Origin: Stappia sp. BW2
Lineage (GTDB): Bacteria > Pseudomonadota > Alphaproteobacteria > Rhizobiales > Stappiaceae
Length of the DNA: 64,000 nt
NCBI RefSeq assembly: GCF_008107695.1
Contig: NZ_VIRG01000056.1
Span: forward strand, 124,001 to 188,000
Direction of reading: 5' to 3'
A program made the translations under genes and the position numbers. This document shows positions 17,683 through 28,634 of the stretch, piece after piece; the stretch's first letter is position 1, and each line of letters opens with the position of its first letter. Below the pieces are notes generated by a model that did not search any database, was not told the DNA's origin, and was given only the letters and a program-made list of their open reading frames with translations.

Positions 17683-18639
17683 CTAGCTGGCAGCTTCTGC
17701 TTCCTTGGCAGGCTCTGCAGCCTTTTCAGCCGGTTCCGCTTCGACTTCCGGGGCCGGCTCCTTGGGCGCCTCAAGCTTTGGCAGCTCGACTTCACGCTTC
17801 ATCAGAATGCCGCAGATGCGGGTCAGCGTTTCCTTCATCTTCTGGCGCGGCACCACCATGTCGATCATGCCGTGGTCGAGAAGGTATTCGGCGGTCTGGA
17901 AATCTTCCGGCAGCTTTTCACGCACGGTCTGTTCGATCACCCGCCGGCCGGCAAAGCCAATCTGCGCGCCGGGTTCGGCGATGTGCACATCGCCCAGCAT
18001 GGCGTAGGACGCCGAAACACCGCCCGTGGTCGGGTTGGTCAGGACAACGATGTAGGGCAGGCCCGCTTCGCGCAGCATCTGCACGCCAACCGTGGTGCGC
18101 GGCATCTGCATCAGCGACAGAATACCTTCCTGCATGCGCGCGCCGCCGGAAGCGGCAAACATGACGAAGGGCGTCTTGTCTTCGACGGCTTTCAGCATAC
18201 CGGCAAGGATTGCTTCGCCCGCGGCCATGCCAAGCGAGCCGGCGATAAAATCGAAATTCTGCACGGCGACAGTCAGCGGCATGCCGTTGACGTGGCCCTG
18301 GGCCACGATCACTGCTTCATCTTCGCCGGACTTGGTGCGGGCTTCCTTCAGCCGGTCGCTGTAGCGCTTGCTGTCGCGGAACTTGTGCGGGTCGGCCTGC
18401 ACTTCAGGGGTTTTCACCCCGGTGTACTTGCCGTCATCGAACAGAGCTTCAACGCGTTTGCGCGCTGGAATGCGCATATGGTGACCGGAATTCGGGATTA
18501 CCCAGAGATTGGCTTCCAGATCCCGGTGAAAAACCATCTCACCGGTTTCCGGACACTTGATCCAAAGGTTTTCCGGAACTTCGCGCTTCTTCCAAAGATC
18601 ACGGATCTTGGGGCGTACGATAGAATTGATCCAGTTCAC
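17683..18639 (-). CDS. accD: acetyl-CoA carboxylase carboxyltransferase subunit beta
   Basis: 318 residues. It transfers carboxyl from carboxybiotin to acetyl-CoA, in complex with AccA, the first step of fatty acid synthesis. The crotonase-like core is intact: [46 protein letters not shown] and [13 protein letters not shown]. The N-terminal zinc ribbon has lost its ligands. The stretch [17 protein letters not shown] keeps one Cys, and the second CxxC pair is replaced by VIPNSG. Loss of zinc is typical of rhizobial AccD. The tail after residue 285 is Pro/Glu/Ala-rich. GTG start. Confidence 0.95.
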   Translation of the reverse strand: MNWINSIVRPKIRDLWKKREVPENLWIKCPETGEMVFHRDLEANLWVIPNSGHHMRIPARKRVEALFDDGKYTGVKTPEVQADPHKFRDSKRYSDRLKEARTKSGEDEAVIVAQGHVNGMPLTVAVQNFDFIAGSLGMAAGEAILAGMLKAVEDKTPFVMFAASGGARMQEGILSLMQMPRTTVGVQMLREAGLPYIVVLTNPTTGGVSASYAMLGDVHIAEPGAQIGFAGRRVIEQTVREKLPEDFQTAEYLLDHGMIDMVVPRQKMKETLTRICGILMKREVELPKLEAPKEPAPEVEAEPAEKAAEPAKEAEAAS

Positions 18640-18732
18640 GTCAAACGCGTCCCGCTACTCGAGTTACCATTGAACGGAGATATGGGGTCCGTCCGAAATC
18701 CTTCAATTAAAACCAGCCAAAGAGCTGGTCTG

Positions 18733-19566
18733 TCAGGCTGTTCTTGACCGGGCGCATCCGGAAGCAAGGTCGGACACCAGGTCCACCACGGCCTGAACGG
18801 TCTTGTCTGTCGCCTTGCCAGCCTCGTCGAGGCTGTCGCGAATGGCGCTGACCAGAACCGAGCCTACCACGACGCCGTCGGCATCCTTGCCGATTTCCGC
18901 TGCCTGGTCTGCCGTCTTGACGCCGAAACCGACGGCAACGGGCAGATCCGTGTGACCCTTGATCTGCTTCACCGCTGTCGACACCCGGCCGGTATCGGCG
19001 ATGTTCGCACCGGTGATGCCGGTCACGGACACGTAATAAACGAAACCGGAGGTATTGGCCAGAACGGCGGGCAGGCGTTTGTCGTCGGTGGTCGGTGTTG
19101 CCAGACGGATGAAATTGAGACCGGCTTCCAGGGCCGGAATGCAGAGTTCGTCATCTGCTTCAGCCGGAATGTCGACAATGATGAAACCGTCTACACCCGC
19201 GTCCTTGGCAACCTGAACGAAGACTTTCGGGTCCCGCACGTAGATCGGATTGAAATAGCCCATCAGGATGATCGGCGTGTCCTGATCCTGCTTGCGGAAT
19301 TCGCGCACCATGTCCAGGGTCTTGTCCATGGTGTGGCCTGCGGCCAGGGCGCGCTGGTTGCCAAGCTGGATCGGAATACCTTCGGCCATCGGGTCGGAAA
19401 AGGGCATGCCGAGTTCGATGACGTCTGCACCTGCCGCCGGAAGGGCGTTCAGGAGCGCTTGCGAGGTCTGCAGATCCGGATCGCCTGCGGTGATAAAGGT
19501 GACCAAGGCGGGCCGGCCGGCATCCGCACAAGCTTTGAAACGGCGGTCGATACGCGTATCCGTCAT
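18733..19566 (-). CDS. trpA: tryptophan synthase alpha subunit
   Basis: 277 residues, (beta/alpha)8 barrel that splits indole-3-glycerol phosphate into indole and glyceraldehyde phosphate. Glu51 in [11 protein letters not shown] matches catalytic Glu49 of E. coli. The position of catalytic Asp60 is Glu62 here (PMAEGIPIQ instead of the usual LADGP), an unusual change. Phosphate-binding loops TGAN and VAVGFGVKT are normal. It lies 94 bp before accD. A 1.2 kb stretch with small genes separates it from trpB, although TrpA and TrpB must form one complex. Confidence 0.93.
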   Translation of the reverse strand: MTDTRIDRRFKACADAGRPALVTFITAGDPDLQTSQALLNALPAAGADVIELGMPFSDPMAEGIPIQLGNQRALAAGHTMDKTLDMVREFRKQDQDTPIILMGYFNPIYVRDPKVFVQVAKDAGVDGFIIVDIPAEADDELCIPALEAGLNFIRLATPTTDDKRLPAVLANTSGFVYYVSVTGITGANIADTGRVSTAVKQIKGHTDLPVAVGFGVKTADQAAEIGKDADGVVVGSVLVSAIRDSLDEAGKATDKTVQAVVDLVSDLASGCARSRTA

Positions 19567-19714
19567 TCACTGCTACCCTTGTTCGCGCCACCCGGGACCC
19601 TCCGGGGCGTTTCCGTTTCAGCGATGTACGGGGGCAGTGCGTGCAATGTCAATCTGTCTGATGCAGAATCGGGGTGTCCGGACGGCTTCCGGACATCTTC
19701 CAGACTTGGCCCGG

Positions 19715-19897
19715 TTACCGGCTCGGATAGTCGATCAGGCCGATAGCACGCAGCGAGGCATCCGCCCGGTAGACATGCTCACTGCCCATGGGCTTGGCAC
19801 GGCCTGCGCGCGTAGACGGGTTGCCTGCACCGCGAAACACGGTGGCGAGGGGTGCGGCCGACGGCGCGCTGATATGAAGGGCCTGCAAGGTGCTCAT
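19715..19897 (-). CDS. possible small protein, unknown
   Basis: A 60-codon frame, MSTLQALHISAPSAAPLATV onward, ending ADASLRAIGLIDYPSR. The charged C-terminus resembles that of small DUF1127-like proteins, and a true DUF1127 gene lies 0.5 kb away. The start is weakly supported: the upstream bases are a T-rich run with only TTTGAG. A longer frame begins at 20029 but has no ribosome site. The existence of the gene is uncertain. Confidence 0.4.
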   Translation of the reverse strand: MSTLQALHISAPSAAPLATVFRGAGNPSTRAGRAKPMGSEHVYRADASLRAIGLIDYPSR

Positions 19898-20117
19898 CTC
19901 AAAAAACCAAAAAAGATTGATGCCGCGATTGGGAATCACGATCGGGCCGCAGATTATGATTTTTTTGCAGTGCAGCAAGCGGCTGGAGCGCAGGTCAGAC
20001 CCGCGCAGAACGCATGGCTGATACGCCAAACGTGCACAAATTGCGCCTAGAAATATGCACTACGTGCGCTTATCCTAGAAACAACCACTGAGCCACCAAA
20101 CAAAAAAGGAGCCGAAA

Positions 20118-20369
20118 ATGGCCCATTCTCTCTTTGAACCCGCTCCCGAACCATTCGCCGAAAAGCTCTGGCGCCGGATGAAGGATATTCACCTGGGTTT
20201 TACCCAGCGCAGGCGCCTTGCCGAAACATCATCCGGTCAAACAGACCCGGTACTGGCACAACAGGCAACCGCTCTGGATGCTCGTGGCCGTCAGCAACTG
20301 CTGGAGGCCATGCTGACGGCAAAACCCATACCCGTGCAGCCGCACGCAGCCTTCAGGCGCAGCGCCTGA
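20118..20369 (+). CDS. small hypothetical protein
   Basis: 83 codons starting MAHSLFEPAPEPFAEKLWRR, preceded by an ideal AAAGGAG ribosome site eight bases away, which is the main reason to believe it is real. The product is basic with an Arg-rich middle (TQRRRLAE) and no membrane segment or known domain. It is on the opposite strand to the flanking trp genes, convergent with the DUF1127 gene, and part of the insert between trpB and trpA. Confidence 0.6.
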   Translation: MAHSLFEPAPEPFAEKLWRRMKDIHLGFTQRRRLAETSSGQTDPVLAQQATALDARGRQQLLEAMLTAKPIPVQPHAAFRRSA

Positions 20370-20381
20370 GCGAAAGAAGCC

Positions 20382-20552
20382 TTAGCGCTGTTTGAAGTGA
20401 CGGGCGAAAGCGCGGCTGGTGATTTCACTGCGGTGAATGCCGAGGTCGGCAAGCTGGACGTCGCTCATGTGGTTCAAGCGTGTGATTTCGCCGGCAACTT
20501 TGCGGGAGGCACGAAGGTCGCGGACGAAGCCGGTCAGAAGATCGAAGGCCAT
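20382..20552 (-). CDS. DUF1127 (YjiS-like) small protein
   Basis: 56 residues: MAFDLLTGFVRDLRASRKVA followed by LNHMSDVQLADLGIHRSEI. The last part is the DUF1127 signature (L..LSD.QL.DIGI.R..I). Short alphaproteobacterial DUF1127 proteins are Arg-rich, and some bind RNA and affect phosphate and carbon metabolism; whether this one does is unknown. The start is set by AAGGA eight bases upstream, and longer frames lack support. It lies 240 bp downstream of trpB, past a terminator, so it has its own promoter. Confidence 0.85.
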   Translation of the reverse strand: MAFDLLTGFVRDLRASRKVAGEITRLNHMSDVQLADLGIHRSEITSRAFARHFKQR

Positions 20553-20732
20553 GTCAGGTTTCCTTAAAACGGCCGGCAACTGCGCCAGCCCTGTTTCACT
20601 GGACAACAAGCTAGTCTTTCCCCTTGGAGTCACAACGCATAATATTGCATTGCAGCATTTCGAAACCGGCAAGGCTGGTTAACCGGCCTTAAGCAGTCGA
20701 TGGTGAACCTCGTCCCCCGCCGGAAAGAGCCA

Positions 20733-20768
20733 CAAAAAAAACCGCGCACCCTACGGCACGCGGTTTTT
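20733..20768 (-). terminator. intrinsic terminator after trpB
   Basis: Read leftward, ACCGCGTGCC and its near-complement form a GC stem around a short loop, followed by eight T's. It sits 25 bp past the trpB stop and should separate trpFB from trpA. Confidence 0.8.
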
Positions 20769-20792
20769 CGAATATCAGTTTGAGGCGGGTCG

Positions 20793-22007
20793 TTACAGAT
20801 CGAAGCCCAGCATTTGACCAACAGCGAACACGTCCTTGTCGCCCCGGCCGCACAGGTTCATGACGATGATCTGGTCCTTGTCCATCTGGGGGGCCAGCTT
20901 CACGACATGGGCCAGCGCATGGGCCGGTTCCAGAGCCGGAATGATGCCTTCAACACGCGTCAGCATCTGGAAAGCTTCCAGAGCTTCGTCATCCATCACC
21001 GGAACATAGTCGACGCGGCCTATTTCCTTCAGCCAGGAATGCTCCGGCCCGATGCCCGGATAATCGAGACCCGCGGAAATGGAATGCCCTTCCAGGATCT
21101 GGCCGTCCTCGTCCTGCAGCAGGTAAGTGCGGTTGCCATGAAGCACGCCCGGCTTGCCTGCGGTCAGCGATGCGCAGTGTTCTTCCCCCTGAAGACCACG
21201 GCCACCGGCTTCGACACCGTAGATCTTGACGTCCTTATCGTCGAGGAACGGATGGAACAGGCCGATAGCGTTGGAACCGCCACCGACAGCCGCCACCAGC
21301 GCATCCGGCAGGCGGCCTTCGGCTTCCATCATCTGTTCGCGCAGTTCCTTGCCGATCACCGACTGGAAGTCGCGCACCATTTCCGGGTAGGGGTGAGGGC
21401 CTGCGGCGGTGCCGATCAGGTAATAGGTATCCTCGACATTGGTCACCCAGTCGCGCAGCGCCTCGTTCATGGCGTCTTTGAGCGTACCGGCGCCTGCGGT
21501 GACCGGAACGATTTCGGCGCCCAGAAGCTTCATGCGGAAGACATTCGGCTTTTGCCGTTCCACATCGGTCTTGCCCATGTAGACAACGCAGGGCAGGCCG
21601 AAGCGGGCGCACACGGTTGCGGTTGCAACACCATGCTGGCCGGCACCGGTCTCGGCGATGATGCGGGTTTTGCCCATGCGCTTGGCCAGCAGAATCTGAC
21701 CGACGCAGTTGTTGATCTTGTGCGATCCGGTGTGGTTCAGCTCGTCGCGCTTGAAATAGACCTTTGCACCGCCGAGTTCCTTCGTCAGACGCTCGGCGAA
21801 ATAGAGCGGCGACGGACGGCCGGTGTAGTGCTTGTTCAGCGTCTCGATCTCGGCCTTGAAAGCCGGATCGTTCTTGGCGTCCTTGTAGTGCTGTTCCAGG
21901 TCCAGGATCAGCGGCATCAGCGTTTCAGCCACATAGCGGCCGCCAAAAATACCGAAATGTCCGCGATCGTCCGGACCGGTCCGGATGCTGTTAGCCATGT
22001 CGTTCAC
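20793..22007 (-). CDS. trpB: tryptophan synthase beta subunit
   Basis: 404 residues, PLP enzyme that joins indole and serine. Lys97 in [10 protein letters not shown] holds the cofactor; GGGSNAIG binds its phosphate, and [16 protein letters not shown] is present. The start is GTG at 22007, seven bases after AAGGAG; an ATG three codons later is worse placed. It lies 23 bp after trpF. A terminator follows, so the usual trpF-trpB-trpA operon is split here. Confidence 0.97.
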   Translation of the reverse strand: MNDMANSIRTGPDDRGHFGIFGGRYVAETLMPLILDLEQHYKDAKNDPAFKAEIETLNKHYTGRPSPLYFAERLTKELGGAKVYFKRDELNHTGSHKINNCVGQILLAKRMGKTRIIAETGAGQHGVATATVCARFGLPCVVYMGKTDVERQKPNVFRMKLLGAEIVPVTAGAGTLKDAMNEALRDWVTNVEDTYYLIGTAAGPHPYPEMVRDFQSVIGKELREQMMEAEGRLPDALVAAVGGGSNAIGLFHPFLDDKDVKIYGVEAGGRGLQGEEHCASLTAGKPGVLHGNRTYLLQDEDGQILEGHSISAGLDYPGIGPEHSWLKEIGRVDYVPVMDDEALEAFQMLTRVEGIIPALEPAHALAHVVKLAPQMDKDQIIVMNLCGRGDKDVFAVGQMLGFDL

Positions 22008-22030
22008 GCGTTTACTCCTTCACCCGGGGC

Positions 22031-22687
22031 TCAGCCCGGAACCTTGACGCTCTTGGCCGCTGCCAAGAATGCGCGAATGAGATCACTGTCCTTGACGCCC
22101 TTTTCCCGCTCAACGCCGGAGGAAACATCCACCTCGCTGACGCCGCTCGAACGGATCGCTTCAGCGACGTTGTCCGGGTCAAGTCCTCCGGAAAGCATGA
22201 AGGGCTTCTTCAGGTCAAGGTCTTTCAAGATCGTCCAGTCATAGGACACGCCGTTGCCCCCCGGCAGGTCGGAGCCCGCCGGCGGCTTGGCATCGAACAA
22301 CAGGCGATCCGCGACAACCGCGTAGTAATGCGCCTGTTCCAGATCCGAACGGTCGGATATCGAAAGCGCCTTCATGACCTTGGTGCCCTGCATCACCTTG
22401 GCCGCAGCCAGGGCTTCCGGCTTTTCCTCGCCGTGAAACTGGAACGTGTCGGGTTTCACCAGCTCGTTGATGCGCGACAGGCCGTCGAGATCCATATTGA
22501 CGGTCACCGCCACGATCTCCGCCCGGCCACGCGCCATATCGGCCAGACGGCAGGCCTGGCTCAGCGACACATGGCGCGGGCTCTTCGGGAAGAACATCAA
22601 CCCGACCATATCCGCCCCGGCATCCAGCGCCGCCGCCATGGTGTCCTCGGTCGAAAGACCGCAGATTTTTACTTTAATATCCGACAT
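22031..22687 (-). CDS. trpF: phosphoribosylanthranilate isomerase
   Basis: 218 residues, small (beta/alpha)8 barrel converting phosphoribosylanthranilate to CdRP. The catalytic Cys9 is in VKICGL and the Asp is in LLFDAKPP. The phosphate-binding FMLSGGLDPDNV and VDVSSGVEREKGVKD are at the C-terminus. First gene of the leftward trpF-trpB pair. Anthranilate and indole-glycerol-phosphate genes are not in the window. Confidence 0.96.
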   Translation of the reverse strand: MSDIKVKICGLSTEDTMAAALDAGADMVGLMFFPKSPRHVSLSQACRLADMARGRAEIVAVTVNMDLDGLSRINELVKPDTFQFHGEEKPEALAAAKVMQGTKVMKALSISDRSDLEQAHYYAVVADRLLFDAKPPAGSDLPGGNGVSYDWTILKDLDLKKPFMLSGGLDPDNVAEAIRSSGVSEVDVSSGVEREKGVKDSDLIRAFLAAAKSVKVPG

Positions 22688-22816
22688 GGTTCCGAGGTAT
22701 CGCCGTTGGGGCAGGGTTTGTCAAAAGAGATTGCGTGTTTCGATGCGAGAAGTCGCATCAGGTTTCCATCAGGGCGAAGCGCGACCAGGACGACAACGGT
22801 AGGTTCCGGATGAGGT

Positions 22817-23104
22817 TTATTGATTGAGAACCAGATAAAGGTCCTGCCAGTCCGGGTTCATCTTCTCGATCAGCTCGAACTTCCATTGCCTTCGCCAACG
22901 CTTGATCTGTTTCTCGCGGACAATCGCGGTCCCGATGTCTTCATGCTGTTCATACCAGACCAGGGTCTTGGTCCCATACCGGTTGGAGAAGCCTTCAACC
23001 AGACCCTCGCGGTGCTCGTATATCCGGCGGGGCAGATCCGTGGTCACGCCTGTGTAGATGGTTTCCAACGGGCGGGAGGCAAGGATATAGACCCAAGCGG
23101 TCAA
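22817..23104 (-). CDS. GIY-YIG nuclease family protein (UPF0213/YhbQ-like)
   Basis: 95 residues, a single GIY-YIG domain: WVYILAS for the first strand, TIYTGVTTDLPRRIYEHR for the second motif with the catalytic Arg, and the Glu in VREKQIKRW. Stand-alone proteins of this size are widespread and of unknown cellular role. The start is TTG at 23104, with GGAG ten bases upstream. Palindromic repeats lie on its 5' side. Confidence 0.9.
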   Translation of the reverse strand: MTAWVYILASRPLETIYTGVTTDLPRRIYEHREGLVEGFSNRYGTKTLVWYEQHEDIGTAIVREKQIKRWRRQWKFELIEKMNPDWQDLYLVLNQ

Positions 23105-23137
23105 GCGGTTGGTACTCCAGTTTCAGAGAGATTGAGA

Positions 23138-23248
23138 CTCCCCGATCCCGGGTCGCGCTTCGCTTGCCCAGGATGACGACGGAAGGGTCTAACCAGACCT
23201 ATCGTCGTCATCCCGGACGCAGCGGAGCGGAGATCCGGGATCGGGGAG
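23138..23248. repeat. palindromic intergenic repeat, about 110 bp
   Basis: Two arms (23138-23180 and 23203-23248) are inverted copies of one another. The outer bases are CTCCCCGATCCCGG and CCGGGATCGGGGAG, and the inner bases are GGATGACGAC and GTCGTCATCC. Elements with the TCATCCCGGACGCAGCGGAG core are frequent in Hyphomicrobiales genomes. The whole could fold into one long cruciform between the GIY-YIG gene and maeB. Confidence 0.82.
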
Positions 23249-23277
23249 CCACAGGTTGGCCTGTTTGGCCAACTACC

Positions 23278-25560
23278 TCACGTCACATTGAACGCCGCGA
23301 TGGCGGCCATGTTGACGATGTCGCTGTCCTTGGCGCCCAGAGACATGATCTGGATCGACTTGTCGAAACCGACGAGAAGCGGACCGATGACCGTGGCGCC
23401 GCCCAGTTCCTGCAGCATCTTGGTGGAGATGGATGCGGAGTGGAAGGCGGGCATGACCAGGACATTGGCCGGGCCGGACAGGCGGCAGAACGGGTAGGCG
23501 GCCATGCGGTCCATGTTGAGCGCGATGTCGGCGGCCATTTCGCCATCAAATTCAAAATCGACCCGGCGGCGTTCGAGGATCTTGACCGCTTCGATGACCT
23601 TTTCGGAGCGTTCGCCCTTGGGGTGGCCGAACGTGGAATAGGCAAGCATGGCAACGCGCGGCTCGTAGCCGAACTTGCGCGCGACATGTGCTGCTTCCTC
23701 TGCGATGTCGGCCAGTTCTTCCGATGTCGGCATGTCGATCACAGCGGTATCGGCGATCAGGACAGTGCGGCCCCGGACCAGCGCCAGCGAAACGCCGATG
23801 ACCCTGTGACCCGGTTTCGGATCAATGGTTGCCTTCACCGTATCGAGGGCCACGGAATAGTTCCGGGTCAGACCGGTGACCATGGCGTCGGCATCGCCGC
23901 GTGCGACCATGATCGCGCCCCAGTAGTTGCGGTCGTTGTTGACCATACGCTGGCAGTCGCGCAGCAGGTAACCCCGGCGCTGCAATCGGCCATAGAGATA
24001 CTGGGCGTAATCGCCGTTGCGATTGGACAGTCGCGCGTTCTGGATGGAGATGCCCGACCGTTCGATATCGATACCGGCCCGCTCGGCCATGGATTTGATC
24101 TCGTCCTCGCGGCCGATGAGGATGGCTTCACCAAGGCCCTGCGAAACGAAACTTGCCGCAGCGCGAATCACCGGTTCTTCCTCACCTTCGGCAAAGACAA
24201 CCCGTTTGGGCTGCTGACGAACCTTCGAGAAGATGCGCTGCAAGGTGCCGGCAATGGGATCGCGACGGGCCGAGAGCTGGTGCTTGTAGGCTTCCATGTC
24301 GACAATCGGCTTGCGCGCAACACCGGAATCCATCGCGGCCTGAGCAACCGCGGGCGGGATGGTGTGGATCAGGCGCGGATCGAACGGTACCGGAATGATG
24401 TACTCGGGACCAAACTTCGGCCGATTGCCCCGATAGGCGGCGGCGACTTCGTCCGGAACTTCCTCCCGTGCCAGTTCCGCCAGTGCGTTCGCGCAGGCAA
24501 CCTTCATGGCATCGTTGATGGTGGTCGCCTGAACGTCGAGCGCACCGCGGAAAATATAGGGAAAGCCGAGCACATTGTTGACCTGGTTCGGATAGTCCGA
24601 ACGCCCGGTCGCGACAATCGCGTCGTCACGCACTTCTGCGGCCTCTTCCGGGGTGATTTCCGGATCCGGGTTGGCCATGGCGAAAATGATCGGGTTCGGA
24701 GCCATCACCCGCAGCATGTCGGGCGTCAACGCGCCTTTTGCCGACACGCCGAAGAAGACATCGGCACCCTTGAGGGCATCATAGAGAGTGCGTGCCTTGG
24801 TCTCGACCGCGTGGGCGGACTTCCACTGGTTCATGCCCTCTTCGCGGCCCTTGTAGATGGCGCCCTTGGTGTCACACAGGGTGACGTTTTCGTGCGGAAT
24901 GCCCATGGCTTTCACGAGTTCGATACAGGCAATTCCCGCCGCCCCCGCGCCATTGCAGACGACCTTGGTGGTCTTCATGTCGCGCCCGGTCAGGTGAAGT
25001 GCGTTGATCAAGCCTGCTGCCGCGATGATGGCCGTGCCGTGCTGATCGTCGTGAAAGACAGGAATGTTCATCAGTTCACGCAGGCGCTGCTCGATGATGA
25101 AACAATCGGGTGCCTTGATGTCCTCCAGATTGATCCCGCCGAAGGAGGGGCCGAGATAGCGAACGGCATTGATGAATTCTTCGACCTCTTCGGTGTCGAT
25201 TTCCAGATCGATGGAATCGACATCGGCGAAGCGCTTGAACAGGACGGACTTGCCTTCCATCACCGGTTTGGAGGCGAGTGCGCCCAGATTGCCGAGGCCC
25301 AGAATGGCCGTGCCGTTGGAAATTACCGCAACCATGTTGCCCTTGACGGTGTAGTCGTAGGCGCGGCTCGGGTCCTCCGCGATCGCCCGCACCGGCACGG
25401 CCACGCCGGGAGAATAGGCCAGCGACAGGTCGCGCTGGGTCGCCATCGGCTTGGTCGGCGCAATTTCCAGCTTCCCGGGGCGGCCTTCCTGGTGGAATTG
25501 CAGCGCTTCCTGGTCGGTGAAGCTGACATTGGTCTTGGTTGATTTCTTGTCGGCGGACAT
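23278..25560 (-). CDS. maeB: NADP-dependent malic enzyme with phosphotransacetylase-like C-terminal domain
   Basis: 760 residues, the long MaeB type. Residues about 20-430 are the malic enzyme: [42 protein letters not shown], then the nucleotide loop [12 protein letters not shown]. Residues about 440-760 resemble phosphate acetyltransferase, which in MaeB proteins senses acetyl-CoA rather than catalysing. It oxidatively decarboxylates malate to pyruvate. The gene diverges from mutS, with both starts within 138 bp. Confidence 0.95.
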   Translation of the reverse strand: MSADKKSTKTNVSFTDQEALQFHQEGRPGKLEIAPTKPMATQRDLSLAYSPGVAVPVRAIAEDPSRAYDYTVKGNMVAVISNGTAILGLGNLGALASKPVMEGKSVLFKRFADVDSIDLEIDTEEVEEFINAVRYLGPSFGGINLEDIKAPDCFIIEQRLRELMNIPVFHDDQHGTAIIAAAGLINALHLTGRDMKTTKVVCNGAGAAGIACIELVKAMGIPHENVTLCDTKGAIYKGREEGMNQWKSAHAVETKARTLYDALKGADVFFGVSAKGALTPDMLRVMAPNPIIFAMANPDPEITPEEAAEVRDDAIVATGRSDYPNQVNNVLGFPYIFRGALDVQATTINDAMKVACANALAELAREEVPDEVAAAYRGNRPKFGPEYIIPVPFDPRLIHTIPPAVAQAAMDSGVARKPIVDMEAYKHQLSARRDPIAGTLQRIFSKVRQQPKRVVFAEGEEEPVIRAAASFVSQGLGEAILIGREDEIKSMAERAGIDIERSGISIQNARLSNRNGDYAQYLYGRLQRRGYLLRDCQRMVNNDRNYWGAIMVARGDADAMVTGLTRNYSVALDTVKATIDPKPGHRVIGVSLALVRGRTVLIADTAVIDMPTSEELADIAEEAAHVARKFGYEPRVAMLAYSTFGHPKGERSEKVIEAVKILERRRVDFEFDGEMAADIALNMDRMAAYPFCRLSGPANVLVMPAFHSASISTKMLQELGGATVIGPLLVGFDKSIQIMSLGAKDSDIVNMAAIAAFNVT

Positions 25561-25697
25561 GGTCTGAACGTTTCCTCTTGCGCACTCTCTTGATGGGGCG
25601 GGGGGAGGACGACCTTATCCCCTGGAAAATGAAGCCTCAAGCAAAGATGGAATAGGCCCTTGGTGGAATGGTCCGCACAGTTTGTTAGGTATCAGGT

Positions 25698-28424
25698 ATG
25701 AGTGGACAGAGCGCGCAAGAAATCACCCCGGCGGACAGCAAGGTCACGCCAATGATGGCCCAATTCCTGGAGATCAAGGCCGCCAATCCCGACAGCCTGC
25801 TGTTCTACCGGATGGGCGATTTCTACGAGTTGTTTTTTGGGGATGCAGAAGTTGCCTCCGCTGCGCTTGGCATCACATTGACCAAGCGCGGCAAGCATCA
25901 GGGTGCCGACATTCCCATGTGCGGCGTGCCGGTGCATGCAGCCGACGACTATCTCAACAAGCTGATCGCCAAGGGGCACCGGGTCTCCGTGTGCGAACAG
26001 ACGGAAGATCCGGCCGAAGCCAAGAAACGCGGCTCCAAATCCGTTGTCCGGCGCGATGTCGTGCGTCTCGTTACCCCGGGAACGCTGACGGAAGAACGCC
26101 TCCTGGATGCCGGTTCCAACAACTACCTGATGGCGCTGACGAGGCTGAAGGGCGGCTCGCTGGACGGCAGTGCGGTCTATGGTCTTGCCTGGATCGACAT
26201 GTCCACCGGGTCCTTTCAGGTGTCGGAAACCGATCACCAGCGCCTTGCGGCGGACCTTGCCCAGGTTTCCCCGCGCGAACTGATCCTGTCCGACAATCTG
26301 TTGCAGGAAAGCGAGTTGCGCCTGACAGCCGAACAGGCAGGCGGCGCGCTGTCGCCGGTGCCGCGCGCCTTTTTCGACAGTTCCACCGCCACAGACCGGC
26401 TTGCGCATTACTTCGGTGTGAAGACCCTCGACGGCTTCGGCACCTTCAGCCGGGCAGAGCTTTCAGCCGCTGCAGGCATTCTTGCCTATGTGGAAAAGAC
26501 CCAGCTCGGCGAACGCCCCCCGCTGGATCCGCCCGTGCGCGAGGCCGGGGCCGGGCGCATGCTGATCGATCCGGCAACCCGGGCCAATCTCGAGCTGTCC
26601 CGCACACTTTCGGGCGAAAAGCAGGGCTCCCTGCTGGCAACGATAGACCGGACGGTGACAGGTGGCGGCTCGCGCCTGCTCGCCAGCCGTCTGGCCGGTC
26701 CGCTGGTCAATGTCGATGCCATCCAGCACAGGCTCGACGGTGTTGCGTTCTTCCTTGAAAACGAAATCATGCGCGAAGGCCTGCGCCAGACGCTGAAAGG
26801 TGCCCCGGACATGGCCCGGGCCCTGTCGCGGATCGCGCTCAACCGGGGCGGGCCACGCGATATCCTGTCGGTTGCCCAGGGTCTTGAAGCGGCGCGAGCC
26901 GTTCTGGACCAGACGAGCGCGACAGCGGGAACGATCCCGGCAGAAATTGCAGCTGCCCGTGCCAGCCTGGAGCAGGCACCGCATGAGCTCGGCAATGAAT
27001 TGACCCGCGCGCTGAAGGACGAACCGCCGCTTCTGAAACGCGATGGCGGCTTTATCGCCACAGGCTACAACGCCGATCTGGATGAATTGCGTTCCCTGCG
27101 CGACGAAAGCCGAAAGGTGATCGCAAAGCTCCAGGCTGATTATTCCGAAGAACTTGGCCTGCGCTCTCTGAAGATCAAGCATAACAACGTGCTCGGCTGG
27201 TTCATCGAGGCGCCGTCCGCACAGACCGAGAAGCTGACCGCCGATCCCGGCCGGTTCATCCACCGCCAGACCATGGCCGGCGCCATGCGCTTTACCACGA
27301 CGGAGCTGGCGGATCTGGAGTCCAAGATTGCCAGTGCCGGCGAGCGCTCACTTGCCATCGAGCTGGAAATCTTCGAGCGGCTGGCGAAGGCGATCATCGA
27401 CGCGGGTGAAGCGATCAAGGCCGCCGCCCACGGGCTGAGCATTCTGGATGTTTCGGCAGCGCTCGCCAAACTCGCCCAGGAAGAAAACTATGTCCGGCCG
27501 GTGGTCGACGACAGCCACGCCTTCGACATCAAGGGCGGGCGTCATCCAGTGGTGGAAAAGGCGCTGAAGAAGTCTGGCGGCGACAGCTTTGTTGCCAATG
27601 ATGCCAATCTCGGCCCGGAGGCGGACGAGGATATCGGCCACATCTGGCTGATTACCGGTCCGAACATGGCCGGTAAATCGACTTTCCTGCGCCAGAATGC
27701 ACTGATTGCCGTGCTGGCCCAGATGGGTGGCTATGTTCCGGCGGCGGCAGCCCATATCGGCGTGGTCGACAGATTGTTCTCCCGCGTTGGCGCGGCAGAC
27801 GATCTTGCACGCGGCCGTTCCACCTTCATGGTGGAAATGGTCGAAACCGCCGCGATCCTCAATCAGGCAGGCGACCGTTCTCTTGTGATCCTCGACGAGA
27901 TCGGCCGTGGAACGGCGACGTTCGACGGCCTGTCGATTGCCTGGGCGACCATTGAACACCTTCACGAGGTCAACAGGTCCCGCGCCCTGTTCGCGACCCA
28001 CTATCACGAGCTGACCGCCCTTTCGGGCAAGCTGGCCCGGCTTTCCAATGCCACCGTCTCTGTGAAGGAATGGAAGGGCGACGTCATCTTCCTGCATGAA
28101 ATCGTTCCCGGTGCCGCCGACCGGTCCTACGGCATTCAGGTGGCCAAGCTGGCCGGCCTTCCGGGATCGGTTGTCGAGCGCTCCAAACAGGTGCTCAGCC
28201 AACTGGAAGAGCAGGACCGGCGCTCACCGGCCGAAAGCCTGATCGATGAGCTGCCGCTTTTTGCCAGCCTGACAACACCGGCGCCCAGCGCGCCTGCAGG
28301 CTTTTCGGAACCTGATCCCATCGCCGTGGCGCTGGAGGCGATCAATCCGGATGACATGACCCCACGCGAAGCGCTGGAAGCGCTCTACCGGCTGAAAACC
28401 TTGCGATTGACCCCTGACGACTAG
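25698..28424 (+). CDS. mutS: DNA mismatch repair protein MutS
   Basis: 908 residues, MutS1 type. The mismatch-contacting F-Y-E motif is at residues 42-44 (MGDFYELFF). Connector, core and clamp domains follow. The ATPase has Walker [10 protein letters not shown] starting near residue 654, Walker [11 protein letters not shown], and the signature [11 protein letters not shown]. The C-terminal segment [16 protein letters not shown] is the tetramerisation motif. The N-terminus begins 20 residues before the first conserved segment. A hairpin terminator follows at once. Confidence 0.98.
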   Translation: MSGQSAQEITPADSKVTPMMAQFLEIKAANPDSLLFYRMGDFYELFFGDAEVASAALGITLTKRGKHQGADIPMCGVPVHAADDYLNKLIAKGHRVSVCEQTEDPAEAKKRGSKSVVRRDVVRLVTPGTLTEERLLDAGSNNYLMALTRLKGGSLDGSAVYGLAWIDMSTGSFQVSETDHQRLAADLAQVSPRELILSDNLLQESELRLTAEQAGGALSPVPRAFFDSSTATDRLAHYFGVKTLDGFGTFSRAELSAAAGILAYVEKTQLGERPPLDPPVREAGAGRMLIDPATRANLELSRTLSGEKQGSLLATIDRTVTGGGSRLLASRLAGPLVNVDAIQHRLDGVAFFLENEIMREGLRQTLKGAPDMARALSRIALNRGGPRDILSVAQGLEAARAVLDQTSATAGTIPAEIAAARASLEQAPHELGNELTRALKDEPPLLKRDGGFIATGYNADLDELRSLRDESRKVIAKLQADYSEELGLRSLKIKHNNVLGWFIEAPSAQTEKLTADPGRFIHRQTMAGAMRFTTTELADLESKIASAGERSLAIELEIFERLAKAIIDAGEAIKAAAHGLSILDVSAALAKLAQEENYVRPVVDDSHAFDIKGGRHPVVEKALKKSGGDSFVANDANLGPEADEDIGHIWLITGPNMAGKSTFLRQNALIAVLAQMGGYVPAAAAHIGVVDRLFSRVGAADDLARGRSTFMVEMVETAAILNQAGDRSLVILDEIGRGTATFDGLSIAWATIEHLHEVNRSRALFATHYHELTALSGKLARLSNATVSVKEWKGDVIFLHEIVPGAADRSYGIQVAKLAGLPGSVVERSKQVLSQLEEQDRRSPAESLIDELPLFASLTTPAPSAPAGFSEPDPIAVALEAINPDDMTPREALEALYRLKTLRLTPDD

Positions 28425-28426
28425 AT

Positions 28427-28455
28427 GCCGGATCGGCCGTCCGATCCGGGCTTTG
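28427..28455 (+). terminator. probable terminator after mutS
   Basis: Perfect 8 bp stem CGGATCGG-CCGT-CCGATCCG two bases beyond the mutS stop, followed by a short GGCTTT. The T run is weak. Confidence 0.55.
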
Positions 28456-28634
28456 AAACGGGGCTCTTCCGCTAAAAAAACCTGAGTGAGCGTTTTCTTG
28501 CAGCACCTGTCCGGACTGTCCTGACGGCCCCGTCATATGTCCGACATGCTAGTCTCCTTAAAAAAAGCGGTGACTGACCCAAGCGACCCAGTTAGGTTGT
28601 AGCCCCTGCCCGTTTCACTTCTACGGCGATTGCC

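Noticed and set aside
20553..20672. A 40-residue N-terminal extension of the DUF1127 protein
   Set aside because: The composition is unlike the family, and the internal ATG has the ribosome site.
23164..25542. A 792-codon open frame on the plus strand
   Set aside because: It is the antisense image of maeB, with Asp/Gly/His-rich composition and no domain.
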